49,006 bases of DNA from FCB group bacterium (GTDB taxonomy: Bacteria; Fidelibacterota; Marinisomatia; Marinisomatales; J089): positions 1-49,006 of the forward strand of contig JAADFQ010000129.1 in NCBI GenBank assembly GCA_013152835.1. The letters run 5' to 3'. This document shows positions 38,980 to 48,603 of the stretch, piece after piece. The position numbers were made by a program, and so were the translations under genes. The notes beneath the pieces are model-generated. The model worked only from the letters and a program-made list of their open reading frames with translations, was not told where the DNA came from and ran no database searches. Each line of letters opens with the position of its first letter. The stretch's first letter is position 1.

Positions 38980-39807
38980 TTATGAGAAAAGTTTCTCAAT
39001 CGTAGCATCGATACTATCGGCGATAGCAGAGTAATCTGGATTTTCATCATCATCCCAGGGAATAACGTCCACTTTTCCGGCATTTGCCTTAAAACCCTTA
39101 CGTTTCAATAACTGGGTTGAATTCTGATTGGATGGGGTATCGAAAATAATAATCCGATCAGCGGAATAGGCGGCTACCTCATAGCAATTCAGTGTGGCTC
39201 CCTTTAAATCCTCGGGAACGGTTACACCTGCCGATTCATAAACGGAACGAGCAAAAGTGTCGTATTCATCCAAATTGTGAATAACCAGCACTGTATGAAT
39301 ATCTTTGTAAAATGAATCTTTGGCATATATTTCCCGGTACGCCAGTGGAACCAGAGACGTCTGCCATCCATTACAGAACACAATATCCGGGCTCCAAAAC
39401 AGATGCGGCAAAGATGCCAATGCTGAAATACTGTAAAAGGCAGATCGCATATCATTGTCACTTAATACGCGGCCATTTTTTGCTTTGTACAATAAATTAT
39501 TCAAAGGTGAAAACCATTCTTTATGTTCCAGGAAATAGACCTGAACCCGGGTTTTCGGAATAAAGGCGCTTTTTGCCGAAACCATCTGATCCTGACCCTC
39601 AAAAGTAAACGGTATTTCACGGAGACGGATTACCTCGCGGAGAATATATTTTCTTTCACTCACGAACCCATACTTGGGAATCATGGTTCGGATATCATGC
39701 CCCTTCGATTGAAGAGCCAAAGGAACTTTGGCGGAAAATTCCCCGAGGGGTGAGGTGGATGCAAAAGGAGTAATTTCAGTCGTTAAATAAAAGATCTTGC
39801 GAGCCAT
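38980..39807 (-). CDS. Stand-alone glycogen/starch synthase N-terminal (GT5) catalytic-domain protein
   Basis: KIFYLTTEITPFASTSPLGEFSAKVPLALQSKGHDIRTMIPKY... PDIVFCNGWQTSLVPLAYRE; ends after about 275 aa with no second GT-B Rossmann domain. Confidence 0.85.
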   Translation of the reverse strand: MARKIFYLTTEITPFASTSPLGEFSAKVPLALQSKGHDIRTMIPKYGFVSERKYILREVIRLREIPFTFEGQDQMVSAKSAFIPKTRVQVYFLEHKEWFSPLNNLLYKAKNGRVLSDNDMRSAFYSISALASLPHLFWSPDIVFCNGWQTSLVPLAYREIYAKDSFYKDIHTVLVIHNLDEYDTFARSVYESAGVTVPEDLKGATLNCYEVAAYSADRIIIFDTPSNQNSTQLLKRKGFKANAGKVDVIPWDDDENPDYSAIADSIDATIEKLFS

Positions 39808-39815
39808 AAATGATG

Positions 39816-40643
39816 CTATTCCATATTTAATTGTTTCAAAGATTCTTTGGCTTTATCGACATATTCACTTCCGGGAAAATAATCCAGGAGGCGCTTATAT
39901 TCATCGCGGGCTTTTTCCAATTCGCCCATACTTTGATAAGCCAATCCAAGTTTTAGCTGAGCGTCATCATCTTTGTCCGTCCCGGGAAAAGTGAATACCT
40001 TCCCGAACTCGATGACTGACCGTTTGTAATTTTTCTGTGAATAAAAACATTCCGCCAACCAATACTGACTGTTATCGGCCAATTCATTCCGGGGGTCGGC
40101 TACAACCAATTCAGAGAAGCCCCGTATGGCATCTTCATAACGACCATTTTGATAGTTACTCAGGCTTTCAATATAACGATTCTTATATTGCTGTGGAGTC
40201 AATTTGGCAGTCTGACTTACCTCGGGAGGTTCATTTTTTAAATTATACATTTCCGTGAAACTGTTCGTCAATGTAACCACTTTATTTTCGATCATGACTA
40301 ACTGTGCAAGGATCTCGAAATTGGTGCTATCCGTATAAGCAGCTTTATCTTCCAGAATATGGATTTTATTCTGCAGGGTGTTGATTTTATTGATAATTGA
40401 AATATCTACAGAATCGGATTGTTTTTTGGCTTCGGTAGCAGCACGGAGTGTATTTTTTAAATCCGGAAGCAAGATCCTGATCTGGTTATCCAGGCTATCA
40501 ATTCGTACTTTTTCCCGATTGATGCGTGCTTCCAACCGTTTGAACTTTCGTTCCACATCACTCTGCTGTCCAAAAACAATGCCGGAAAGGAGGATGATGA
40601 AAAAGAGTATGGGTTTGCCGGAGATGAGCTGTCGCATAGACAT
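39816..40643 (-). CDS. CpoB/YbgF-like TPR protein
   Basis: Signal peptide, coiled coil, then YIESLSNYQNGRYEDAIRGFSELVVADPRNELADNSQYWLAECFYSQKNYKRSVIEFGKVFTFPGTDKDDDAQLKLGLAYQSMG. Confidence 0.85.
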   Translation of the reverse strand: MSMRQLISGKPILFFIILLSGIVFGQQSDVERKFKRLEARINREKVRIDSLDNQIRILLPDLKNTLRAATEAKKQSDSVDISIINKINTLQNKIHILEDKAAYTDSTNFEILAQLVMIENKVVTLTNSFTEMYNLKNEPPEVSQTAKLTPQQYKNRYIESLSNYQNGRYEDAIRGFSELVVADPRNELADNSQYWLAECFYSQKNYKRSVIEFGKVFTFPGTDKDDDAQLKLGLAYQSMGELEKARDEYKRLLDYFPGSEYVDKAKESLKQLNME

Positions 40644-40739
40644 CCTTTACATAATTGCCAAATCGAATACAATGAATTTACCGAGGATATATAAGGAACA
40701 TCAATATCTTTCCCGGATTTGGAACCAATGCCCGATCAC

Positions 40740-41969
40740 CTAATCCATCGGATTCAAATCGGCACGCAAAATAAAGCCGGCCATCACAAAGGAGGACAGT
40801 AAAAATGATCCACCGTATGAAATAAATGGCAATGGCAATCCTTTAACCGGAATCATCCCCACCGTCATGGCAGCGTTAACAAAAACATGGGCCAGAAGAA
40901 TAATCGAAAACCCAAAAAGGATTAAACTGGTAAACCGTTCTTTTGACTCATAACTTTTCCGGACTGTCCTCAGAATGATCCAGGTAAAGACAATTAATAC
41001 AACCGCAATGGTTATGAAACCTAATTCTTCGCCAATGACCGATAAAATAAAATCCGATTCCTGAACCGGAAGAAATTTTAAATGGGTTTGGGTTCCCTGT
41101 CCCAGGCCCTTTCCGAACAATCCTCCGGACCCGATGGCCGTCTGGCTCTGGATAATTTGATAGGCGGCTCCCAACGGATCCTTCTCCGGATTCAAAAACG
41201 TTAATATTCGGTCTTGTTGATATGGTTTGAGTAGTGACCAGAAATATGGGGATAACAATCCCAAAAAAAGGTTACTGAAATACAACACAACACCGGTGAT
41301 AATTGTGGGTCGGGATAAATAGATTATAACCAGAAGCAAAAGACCCCAAACCGTAAAGGAAATCGAATGAAATGCGGTCAGGATACTAATAACCGGTCCA
41401 ATAAATAAAAATAAATGATATGGTCGGGCACCGCCCCAGAACAGCATGGGCAGCAATGGTGCGAAAATAATGATGGATGTTCCCAGGTCAGGTTGTTTGG
41501 CAATAATACCGGTTGGAATCAATACCAGGACCATCGCCGGGATCAATGCCGGGATATTCAGGGAATCGGGTTTCCGGTCGGATAAATACCGTGCGACCGC
41601 TACTACGGTGGCAATTTTAGCCAGTTCAGCCGGCTGAAATTGCATCCCCATCAGCGTAATCCACCGATGCGTACCGGCCACCTTGGGAAGCAGGAAGGGA
41701 ATCAAAATTCCGATGATGGCTAGACCATATAGTCCGTATGCATATTTATGAATCTTCGAAAGGGGAATAAAAACAACCAGGAAGGCTAAACTTAATGCAA
41801 GACCGAGGAATAAACCTTGTTTGGCGTAGGAATGTTGATACCAGGTACCCGGTTGGTTGGAACCAATACTGTATAAAGCCGCCAGCCCGATTCCAACGAG
41901 AAAAAGAATCGCCAGCAATACATGCACCGGAAAATTGGAAAGATATCCTTGCCGGGTAGCCTTACTCAT
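40740..41969 (-). CDS. rodA: Rod shape-determining protein RodA (SEDS)
   Basis: SEDS motifs KQPDLGTSIIIFAPLLPMLFWGG, YQIIQSQTAIGSGGLFGKGLGQGTQ, ESDFILSVIGEELGF, PFISYGGSFLLSS. Confidence 0.95.
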   Translation of the reverse strand: MSKATRQGYLSNFPVHVLLAILFLVGIGLAALYSIGSNQPGTWYQHSYAKQGLFLGLALSLAFLVVFIPLSKIHKYAYGLYGLAIIGILIPFLLPKVAGTHRWITLMGMQFQPAELAKIATVVAVARYLSDRKPDSLNIPALIPAMVLVLIPTGIIAKQPDLGTSIIIFAPLLPMLFWGGARPYHLFLFIGPVISILTAFHSISFTVWGLLLLVIIYLSRPTIITGVVLYFSNLFLGLLSPYFWSLLKPYQQDRILTFLNPEKDPLGAAYQIIQSQTAIGSGGLFGKGLGQGTQTHLKFLPVQESDFILSVIGEELGFITIAVVLIVFTWIILRTVRKSYESKERFTSLILFGFSIILLAHVFVNAAMTVGMIPVKGLPLPFISYGGSFLLSSFVMAGFILRADLNPMD

Positions 41970-41974
41970 TCGAA

Positions 41975-43816
41975 TTAAGGATGCTGGTTTGTGGGATCTT
42001 CATGAAGGATTTCATCCCGCAATTCCGGACGAATCTCCTTTCCAATCCCTTTAGCCGCTAACTGACCATCATATTTCGCAAATGCACGGGCAAACATCTT
42101 CCTGGCTATGGGAGCCGCCACTTCCCCGCCATGTCCTCCGTTCTCGATTAACACGATAATGGATCGAATCTGATCGCCTTCCTTCCCGATTCCCACAAAC
42201 CACGCATGAGGTTCACCATGGGGATTCTCGGCGGTTCCGGTCTTGCCGCTGACAGATAAACTGTCGATGTGTGGATCTGACAGATGACCGGTTCCATGCC
42301 GCGCGTGAACCACCTGGTATAAGTATTGGTCCATCATGGTCCATAGTTCTTCAGGAAGATTGGGACCGTTAACCGGCTCCGGTTGTAAATCCAGATTTAC
42401 ATGCAACCGGTTTGTTTTTCCGTGCATCGCCACCATATTGACGAATTGTGCCATTTGCATGGGTGTCACCAGTATTTCTCCCTGACCGATTGCCAAATTC
42501 AAAAGAGCACCTTTGGCCCATCCGCGTCTTCCGAATTTTGCGGTCATATACGCAGCCGTAGGAATGACTCCGGCAGATTCAAAGGGAAGATCTATCCCGG
42601 TTATACGACCAAATCCAAAATCACGTGCCATTTGAGCCAGATCGTCCATTGTCGTTCGTTGAATCGCATTAAAAAAATAAACATTACAAGATTGAACAAC
42701 CGCTTTTCTCAAATTCACTTTCCCATGACCATATTCGTTCCAACAGTGGAAAACCCGGTCGCCAAAACGATAATTCCCAACGCAGGTAAACGTTTCTGTC
42801 GTATCCAGGAGTCCTTCAGACATCAGGAGCAGGGTCGTAATAATTTTAAATGTGGACCCGGGTGGATATTGTCCATTAATCAGACGGTTTAACAATGGTT
42901 TCATTGTATCCCCGATTACTGTCGCCCATTCCTGATCTCTGATCGTTCCGGTAAATAAATCGGGTGAATAATCAGGAACACTGACTGCTGATAGTATTTC
43001 GCCTGTGACCGGATCGGATAAAATCAAAGCACCCACCCGATCCTTCATCAATAATTCGGCCTCTTTTTGAAGTTCAAGATCGATAGTCAGGGAAAGATTC
43101 TTACCGGGAATTGGTTCTGCCGAGGCCTGCCCCGGAAGTTGGCCCATTTCACGACCGTAGGCATCTACTTCATAATATTGGACCCCATCCTTCCCCCGTA
43201 ATATGGATTCGTAGGATTTCTCCAACCCCTGCCAACCGATCATATCACCGGGATGATATAACCGGGTATTGTCCTGATTATCCAGCCCCGGTTGATCCAC
43301 TTCCTTGATATATCCGAGAATATGGGCTAACCTGACTGAAGAAGGATAAAAACGATTCGGTATTTTCTGATAGTGAATTTGGGGTAAATCAAATCGGTTT
43401 TCTTCCAGAGCACTGATTTGGGAGAACGACAAATCCTTGGCCAATCGCACCGGTGTATACTTGCTACGAAAATATTTATGAAAATTATTACTTAACGCAT
43501 TGGAATCCAGGTTTGTATAGGACTCGATTTGCTGAAACATGGGTTCAACATCTTGTAACTCCTCTGGAATCACACTTAAAACATACATGGGAAAATTATC
43601 GGTAATCAGAATACCGTTCCGATCGAAAATCAAGCCCCGGGGTGCAATTACAGGTACGGCCCGTATGCGATTAACCTCGGCCTGTGTTTTATATTTTTCG
43701 TGATTATAAATCTGGATAATAAAATAACGGATGAACAAACTCCCCATGATAAGCAGGATAACCAGATTCGCTACCCATAGCCGCCCCTGATTAATTCGGT
43801 TTTCAGCTTTAAGCAT
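41975..43816 (-). CDS. mrdA: Penicillin-binding protein 2
   Basis: APRGLIFDRNGILI, transpeptidase PGSTFKI, SCN (QSCNVYF), KTG (VSGKTGTAENP). Confidence 0.96.
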   Translation of the reverse strand: MLKAENRINQGRLWVANLVILLIMGSLFIRYFIIQIYNHEKYKTQAEVNRIRAVPVIAPRGLIFDRNGILITDNFPMYVLSVIPEELQDVEPMFQQIESYTNLDSNALSNNFHKYFRSKYTPVRLAKDLSFSQISALEENRFDLPQIHYQKIPNRFYPSSVRLAHILGYIKEVDQPGLDNQDNTRLYHPGDMIGWQGLEKSYESILRGKDGVQYYEVDAYGREMGQLPGQASAEPIPGKNLSLTIDLELQKEAELLMKDRVGALILSDPVTGEILSAVSVPDYSPDLFTGTIRDQEWATVIGDTMKPLLNRLINGQYPPGSTFKIITTLLLMSEGLLDTTETFTCVGNYRFGDRVFHCWNEYGHGKVNLRKAVVQSCNVYFFNAIQRTTMDDLAQMARDFGFGRITGIDLPFESAGVIPTAAYMTAKFGRRGWAKGALLNLAIGQGEILVTPMQMAQFVNMVAMHGKTNRLHVNLDLQPEPVNGPNLPEELWTMMDQYLYQVVHARHGTGHLSDPHIDSLSVSGKTGTAENPHGEPHAWFVGIGKEGDQIRSIIVLIENGGHGGEVAAPIARKMFARAFAKYDGQLAAKGIGKEIRPELRDEILHEDPTNQHP

Positions 43817-44284
43817 TTAGCGCAGCGGACGAACAAATTGGAGAATTCCCATCAGACTTAAGGTATAGAACGATGTAAGAATCCAGATATTCAGAAATTG
43901 CAAAAAATCAGTGTCCCACAAATACTGGAACCGGAAAAAAGAATAAATGAAAAAACTGAGTAAAACGATCCCTATCCAAATGATTGTAAAGGTTGCCGGG
44001 ATGAATCGCTGGTATTTCCCCTTTAAAAATCCGGAAAGATAACCTGTCAAAACATAGATTAATGATGATAAACCAAAATAGCTCCCGACTCCGATCCCAT
44101 CGATAATTAAGCCACAGAGAAATCCAACGATAACGGCGAAAAAACTCCCGTTTGAGACTCCGATATACACGATCAGGATCAGAAAAAAGTCAGGCCGGAC
44201 ACCCCGGATGGTCAGCCAGGGACCAATCAGAAACTGGAGAGCCAGCACTCCCAGCGTTATCAGGATTAATTGATTATTCTTCAT
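43817..44284 (-). CDS. mreD: Rod shape-determining protein MreD
   Basis: Small multi-TM protein between mreC and PBP2; RPDFFLILIVYIGVSNG. Confidence 0.9.
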   Translation of the reverse strand: MKNNQLILITLGVLALQFLIGPWLTIRGVRPDFFLILIVYIGVSNGSFFAVIVGFLCGLIIDGIGVGSYFGLSSLIYVLTGYLSGFLKGKYQRFIPATFTIIWIGIVLLSFFIYSFFRFQYLWDTDFLQFLNIWILTSFYTLSLMGILQFVRPLR

Positions 44285-45071
44285 GGGCGTCCTTTATCAC
44301 AACGAATACATCCGCAATGCGGCTGAGGTCACTGGCCAACTCAACGCGGACTTTTTTCTCATATCGCCCGCGAATATTTTCAACTCCCGTCACCGTTCCA
44401 ACCGGTAAATATTTTGGGAAAATATTACTGAATCCACTCGTTACTACCCGGTCTCCGATAGAAATATCCGCATTTTTGCGAACTTCCTGAATTTCGGCTT
44501 CATTACCGCCGATCCAGCGTAAAATCCCGGTGGTTCCGTTGGGTTGGATTCGGACGCTGATTCGAAAATTCATATCGGTATAGATCTGGACTGTCGAACT
44601 GAAATCGCCGCAAAGGATCGTTTTTCCTACCACTCCATCCGATGAAACCACAGCCATATTCTTTTGTACGCCGTCTTTTTGACCAACGTCAATAATCATG
44701 GAAGTGGCATGGGGTGTAATGCCTTTCATGAGCACATTCGCCGGTACCAGAGTTAGCTGACTTTGTTTCCTGAATTCCAGTAATTCCCGCAGATGATCAT
44801 AGTCCTTTTTCAGATTAAGAAATTCCTCCAATTCTAATTTCAACTGGAGATTTTGATTCCTCAATTGATCGTTTTCATCATGTAAACCAACCAGTGAACG
44901 ATAGTATTCCAGGGGGACTAGGAAAAATGAAAACGTGTCAATAGCTTTGGAACGAATGAGTTGGACATTCGGTGCATTATTGATGAACAGGAGTCGGACA
45001 GAGATTAATAATAATAAAAAAAAGGTGACGTGTTGACGGTTGGATACGATTGCGAGGTAAATTCTTCTCAT
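44274..45071 (-). CDS. mreC: Rod shape-determining protein MreC
   Basis: TM, coiled coil, VIIDVGQKDGVQKNMAVVSSDGVVGKT, GDRVVTSGFSNIFPKYLPVGTV. Confidence 0.95.
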   Translation of the reverse strand: MRRIYLAIVSNRQHVTFFLLLLISVRLLFINNAPNVQLIRSKAIDTFSFFLVPLEYYRSLVGLHDENDQLRNQNLQLKLELEEFLNLKKDYDHLRELLEFRKQSQLTLVPANVLMKGITPHATSMIIDVGQKDGVQKNMAVVSSDGVVGKTILCGDFSSTVQIYTDMNFRISVRIQPNGTTGILRWIGGNEAEIQEVRKNADISIGDRVVTSGFSNIFPKYLPVGTVTGVENIRGRYEKKVRVELASDLSRIADVFVVIKDAHEE

Positions 45072-45077
45072 TGCAGA

Positions 45078-46106
45078 TTACATTAACACAGCCTCGTATT
45101 TAGGTATATTTTCCAATACATTTCCGGTTCCCTTAACTACGGACAGTAAAGGTTCTTCCGCGATATTTACCGGAACATTGGTCCGTTCCCTGATTATCTG
45201 ATCAATTCCCTTCAGTAAACTGCCACCACCGGTCATAATAATTCCCCGGTCCAGAATATCAGCAGCAAGTTCAGGCGGGGTCTGTTCCAAAGCTCTTTTC
45301 ACGGCTTCAACAATATTCGCCGTGGGATCTTTAAGCGATTGGCGAATTTCATCGGATGATACTTCAATCGTTTTGGGAATTCCCGATACCAGATCCCGGC
45401 CTTTTACTGAGATGGAATCCATCTTCATCCGCATGGCAGAGCCAACCGCCTTTTTAATGTTTTCACCCGTGGGAAGACCAATTTCCAATTTATGTTCATT
45501 CCGGAACCATTTAACAATCGATTCATCCATTTCGTCGCCGGCAATCCGGATTGCCTCTTTCGTAACCACACCGTTTAATGCGATCACCGCAATTTCCGTT
45601 GTTCCGCCTCCGATATCCACGATAATATTTCCAACCGGCTTATCAATATCCAGCCCAATACCAATCGCCGCTGCCACCGGTTCTTCGATAAGGTAAACTT
45701 CCCGGGCATTCGCTCGCTCTCCGGAATCTTTTACGGCCCGGCGTTCGACCTCGGTAACCCCCGAAGGTACACAAATCACCATCTTCGGTCGGGCAAGCCG
45801 GTTCAAATTTATTTTCCGGATGAATCCCTGGAGCATACCGTCCGTCATGTTAAAATCGGCGATTACACCATCCTGGAGCGGACGAATTACTTCCAACTCA
45901 CGGTGTGTTTTTCCCATCATTGCCTTGGCATCATTCCCCACGGCCATGATTTTACCATCGTGCACCGAACGGGCTACGATTGATGGTTCATTAATGATTA
46001 TTCCCTTACCCTTGAGCCAGATTAGTGTATTGGCGGTCCCCAGATCAATGGCAATATCGCCAGAAATCCAGTTTAGCGAATCTTTGAGTGATGAAATGAA
46101 TCCCAT
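45078..46106 (-). CDS. mreB: Rod shape-determining protein MreB
   Basis: IAIDLGTANTLIW, VCVPSGVTEVERRAVKDS, YLIEEPVAAAIG, DIGGGTTEIAVI, IMTGGGSLLKG. Confidence 0.98.
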   Translation of the reverse strand: MGFISSLKDSLNWISGDIAIDLGTANTLIWLKGKGIIINEPSIVARSVHDGKIMAVGNDAKAMMGKTHRELEVIRPLQDGVIADFNMTDGMLQGFIRKINLNRLARPKMVICVPSGVTEVERRAVKDSGERANAREVYLIEEPVAAAIGIGLDIDKPVGNIIVDIGGGTTEIAVIALNGVVTKEAIRIAGDEMDESIVKWFRNEHKLEIGLPTGENIKKAVGSAMRMKMDSISVKGRDLVSGIPKTIEVSSDEIRQSLKDPTANIVEAVKRALEQTPPELAADILDRGIIMTGGGSLLKGIDQIIRERTNVPVNIAEEPLLSVVKGTGNVLENIPKYEAVLM

Positions 46107-46214
46107 GATGGTACTACTTGTTCCGTTTTTGCCCTAAAATCGTCGATAAATCTACTTCAGTCCGTCTTCAAATCATCTCAATTTATCCAACCGTGATAAA
46201 AAGTTCGATAATGT

Positions 46215-47279
46215 CTAAATCAACTCAATATGACTCTGATCACCCAGCATAAAACGTAAATTATTGGGTTTCCCCTGACGCCTTTTTACCAGCACATTTT
46301 GTCCGAATAACGAACCGCTTACCCGTTGATTCAGATCCCGGATACATCCGCCCTCCATTAACACCGAGTATTCGATTTCACTATTTTGAATCTCGCATTG
46401 ATTTCCGATAGATGTATAGGGTCCGATATAGGCATTCTTTATTGTAACTGATTCGCCGATGATTGCCGGACCGCGGATGATTGAATTTTCAATAGCACAT
46501 TGTTTACCAATCGAAACTCGTCCGGAAACGGTCGTCGTTGGGAAATCGGCTGGTTGAACGGAATTTTTCAGACTATCCAGAACCAATCGATTGGCTTCCA
46601 GTAAATCCTCCGGTTTTCCCGTATCCTTCCACCAGCCCGTAATTTCGGAAAACGAAACAGAGAATCCTTTTTCAAGTAAATATTGATGAGCATCGGAAAT
46701 TTCCAGTTCGCCACGGGTCGAAGGCTGAATGGAGTTTACCGCTTTAAAAATACTGGAATCGTATAAATAAATCCCCGTTACTGCAAAATCACTCTTGGGC
46801 TTGGAGGGCTTTTCTTCAATGGAGATAATTCGATTACCATCCAATTCCGCCACTCCGAATCGGTTCGGGTCCGGTACTTTACTCAGAACCAGATGGCAAT
46901 TTGTCTTTTGGGATTGGAATTCATCGACAAACCGTTGAACACCGCCCACAAGAATATTATCGCCCAAGTAAAAAATAAATGGCTCATCCCCGATGAAGGA
47001 TTCAGCGATTTTCACTACATGGGCCAGTCCTTTAGGTGCGGACTGAGGGATATACGTGATCCTGAGACCTAACGATTCCCCCGATCCAAAGGCCCGTTCA
47101 ATTGATGTGTCGCCCGCATTTATAATTACGCCGACATCCTGAATTCCGGCCTCCGCCGAATATTCCAGCGCATATTGAAGCATCAATTTATTGGCAATCG
47201 GGATTAAATGTTTGTTCTGCGTATGCGTAATTGGTCGCAGCCGGGTTCCGTGTCCACCGGCAGTGATCAGTGCTTTCAT
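46215..47279 (-). CDS. Glucose-1-phosphate thymidylyltransferase-like nucleotidyltransferase, long form with left-handed beta-helix
   Basis: ALITAGGHGTRLRPITHTQNKHLIPIANKLMLQYALE, FIFYLGDNIL, hexapeptide-like C-terminus. Confidence 0.9.
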   Translation of the reverse strand: MKALITAGGHGTRLRPITHTQNKHLIPIANKLMLQYALEYSAEAGIQDVGVIINAGDTSIERAFGSGESLGLRITYIPQSAPKGLAHVVKIAESFIGDEPFIFYLGDNILVGGVQRFVDEFQSQKTNCHLVLSKVPDPNRFGVAELDGNRIISIEEKPSKPKSDFAVTGIYLYDSSIFKAVNSIQPSTRGELEISDAHQYLLEKGFSVSFSEITGWWKDTGKPEDLLEANRLVLDSLKNSVQPADFPTTTVSGRVSIGKQCAIENSIIRGPAIIGESVTIKNAYIGPYTSIGNQCEIQNSEIEYSVLMEGGCIRDLNQRVSGSLFGQNVLVKRRQGKPNNLRFMLGDQSHIELI

Positions 47280-47806
47280 GTACGGATTCCTTTTTTAAGT
47301 CCTTCTTTGCTGAGTTCATCTGCGCGGCTGTTTTTTTCCCGCGGAATATGTTGAATCGACCACTCTGAAAAATGATTGACTATTTTTTTCACCTGGTGAT
47401 ACAGGGGAATCATGTTAGGATGTTTCACCTTATACTTCCCGTTGATTTGACGGACAATCAGTTCACTGTCAGCAAAAATCTTCAGGGAAGTAATGTTCAA
47501 ATCCTGCGCCATTTTGATTCCGCGTATGAGGGCTAAATACTCGGCTTCATTATTCGTTTTATGGCCGACAAATTCGGCAAAAGAATAGATTTCTTCACTG
47601 CCTTTATTGATATGACCACCGATACCGGCAGCTTTCAGGTGTAGATTGGCAGCCCCATCTACAAATAATCGGAAGTGATTCCCTTCTCCTTCCTCCGAAA
47701 TGAGAGTGCGTATTTCCTGTTGTTCCGTCTCCGGTAGTTTGTTCAGTACTTCCGGAACCAATATTCGTCTGAGAATAGCCAGTTGTCGGTGGGTAATAGT
47801 TTTCAT
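47276..47806 (-). CDS. Ribonuclease HI-family protein
   Basis: FRLFVDGAANLHLKAAGIGG, NNEAEYLALIRGIKMAQDL, IFADSELIVRQINGKYKVKHPNMIPLY, HIPREKNSRADELSKEGL; start at 47806 makes an ATGA overlap. Confidence 0.93.
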   Translation of the reverse strand: MKTITHRQLAILRRILVPEVLNKLPETEQQEIRTLISEEGEGNHFRLFVDGAANLHLKAAGIGGHINKGSEEIYSFAEFVGHKTNNEAEYLALIRGIKMAQDLNITSLKIFADSELIVRQINGKYKVKHPNMIPLYHQVKKIVNHFSEWSIQHIPREKNSRADELSKEGLKKGIRT

Positions 47807-48603
47807 ACGTGTTTCATCACCGGATTGGATCCTTGTTTGGCAGGACATTCTTCCCAATAATAACACCAGTAGCATAATTTCGTCTCATGGGGCATAAACG
47901 GTTTTTTCCCTTCAACATGGTCTCTGATTTGATCAATATTACATATTATTTTCTTTTTCAGGCGGGTTAATTCGTCCGAAGTTCGCGTCGAATGTACTAC
48001 GAAACCCGGCTGTAAAAAATGCCAGACAAGCTGGAATGATTCAGCCGGCTCTCGAGTTAATTCCCAACCCAGTTGATACAGCGCTAACTGTTCGTCTTTA
48101 TCCGCAGCCTGCTGGGTTAAAGCCCGTTTACCGGTCTTGTAATCATGAATTACAATTCCCTTCCCATTGAGTCTATCCACCCGGTCCAGGATTCCCACCA
48201 TCAAATAATTCCCGGAATCGTCCAATGAAAATTCCAGACGCTCTTCGGTAGCGATAACCGGTTGATCAAAGGGGAAATGAATCCGATAAAACCTGGCTAA
48301 CATGGATTCGCCAAGGCGAAAATAATCCCGGACGCCCATAAAACGATTGACGATAGCGATTCGTGAATGCCAATTGGACTTCCATAGATCAGAGAAAGAA
48401 GCCAGTACCGTATCCAGAGAAGGGGGAAATTCTGTTGCGAGTTGTCGGGAATACAGGTGTTCCAATGTCTCGTGAATTCTTTTCCCCAAAAACGCTTCGA
48501 TACCTTCATCGGGTTTCCGGACACCCTCTATGTAACGGATATAAAACTGTGCCGGACACTTTTTATATGATTGCAGCCGGCTGTGAGAAAAGTAATCCAG
48601 CAT
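47803..48603 (-). CDS. PD-(D/E)XK nuclease family protein (RecB-like, probable Fe-S cluster)
   Basis: FSHSRLQSYKKCPAQFYIRYIEG, GKRIHETLEHLY, VGILDRVDRLNGKGIVIHDYKTGKR, LCYWCYYWEECPA. Confidence 0.92.
   Translation of the reverse strand: MLDYFSHSRLQSYKKCPAQFYIRYIEGVRKPDEGIEAFLGKRIHETLEHLYSRQLATEFPPSLDTVLASFSDLWKSNWHSRIAIVNRFMGVRDYFRLGESMLARFYRIHFPFDQPVIATEERLEFSLDDSGNYLMVGILDRVDRLNGKGIVIHDYKTGKRALTQQAADKDEQLALYQLGWELTREPAESFQLVWHFLQPGFVVHSTRTSDELTRLKKKIICNIDQIRDHVEGKKPFMPHETKLCYWCYYWEECPAKQGSNPVMKHV

Noticed and set aside
42401-42892. 163-aa + strand ORF
   Set aside because: Antisense shadow of the PBP2 gene; no recognisable domain or start context.
47803-48603. Possible Cas4-like CRISPR nuclease
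   Set aside because: It is a PD-(D/E)XK protein with a Cys cluster, but there is no cas1/cas2 or repeat array nearby. A RecB-like housekeeping/repair nuclease is more likely.
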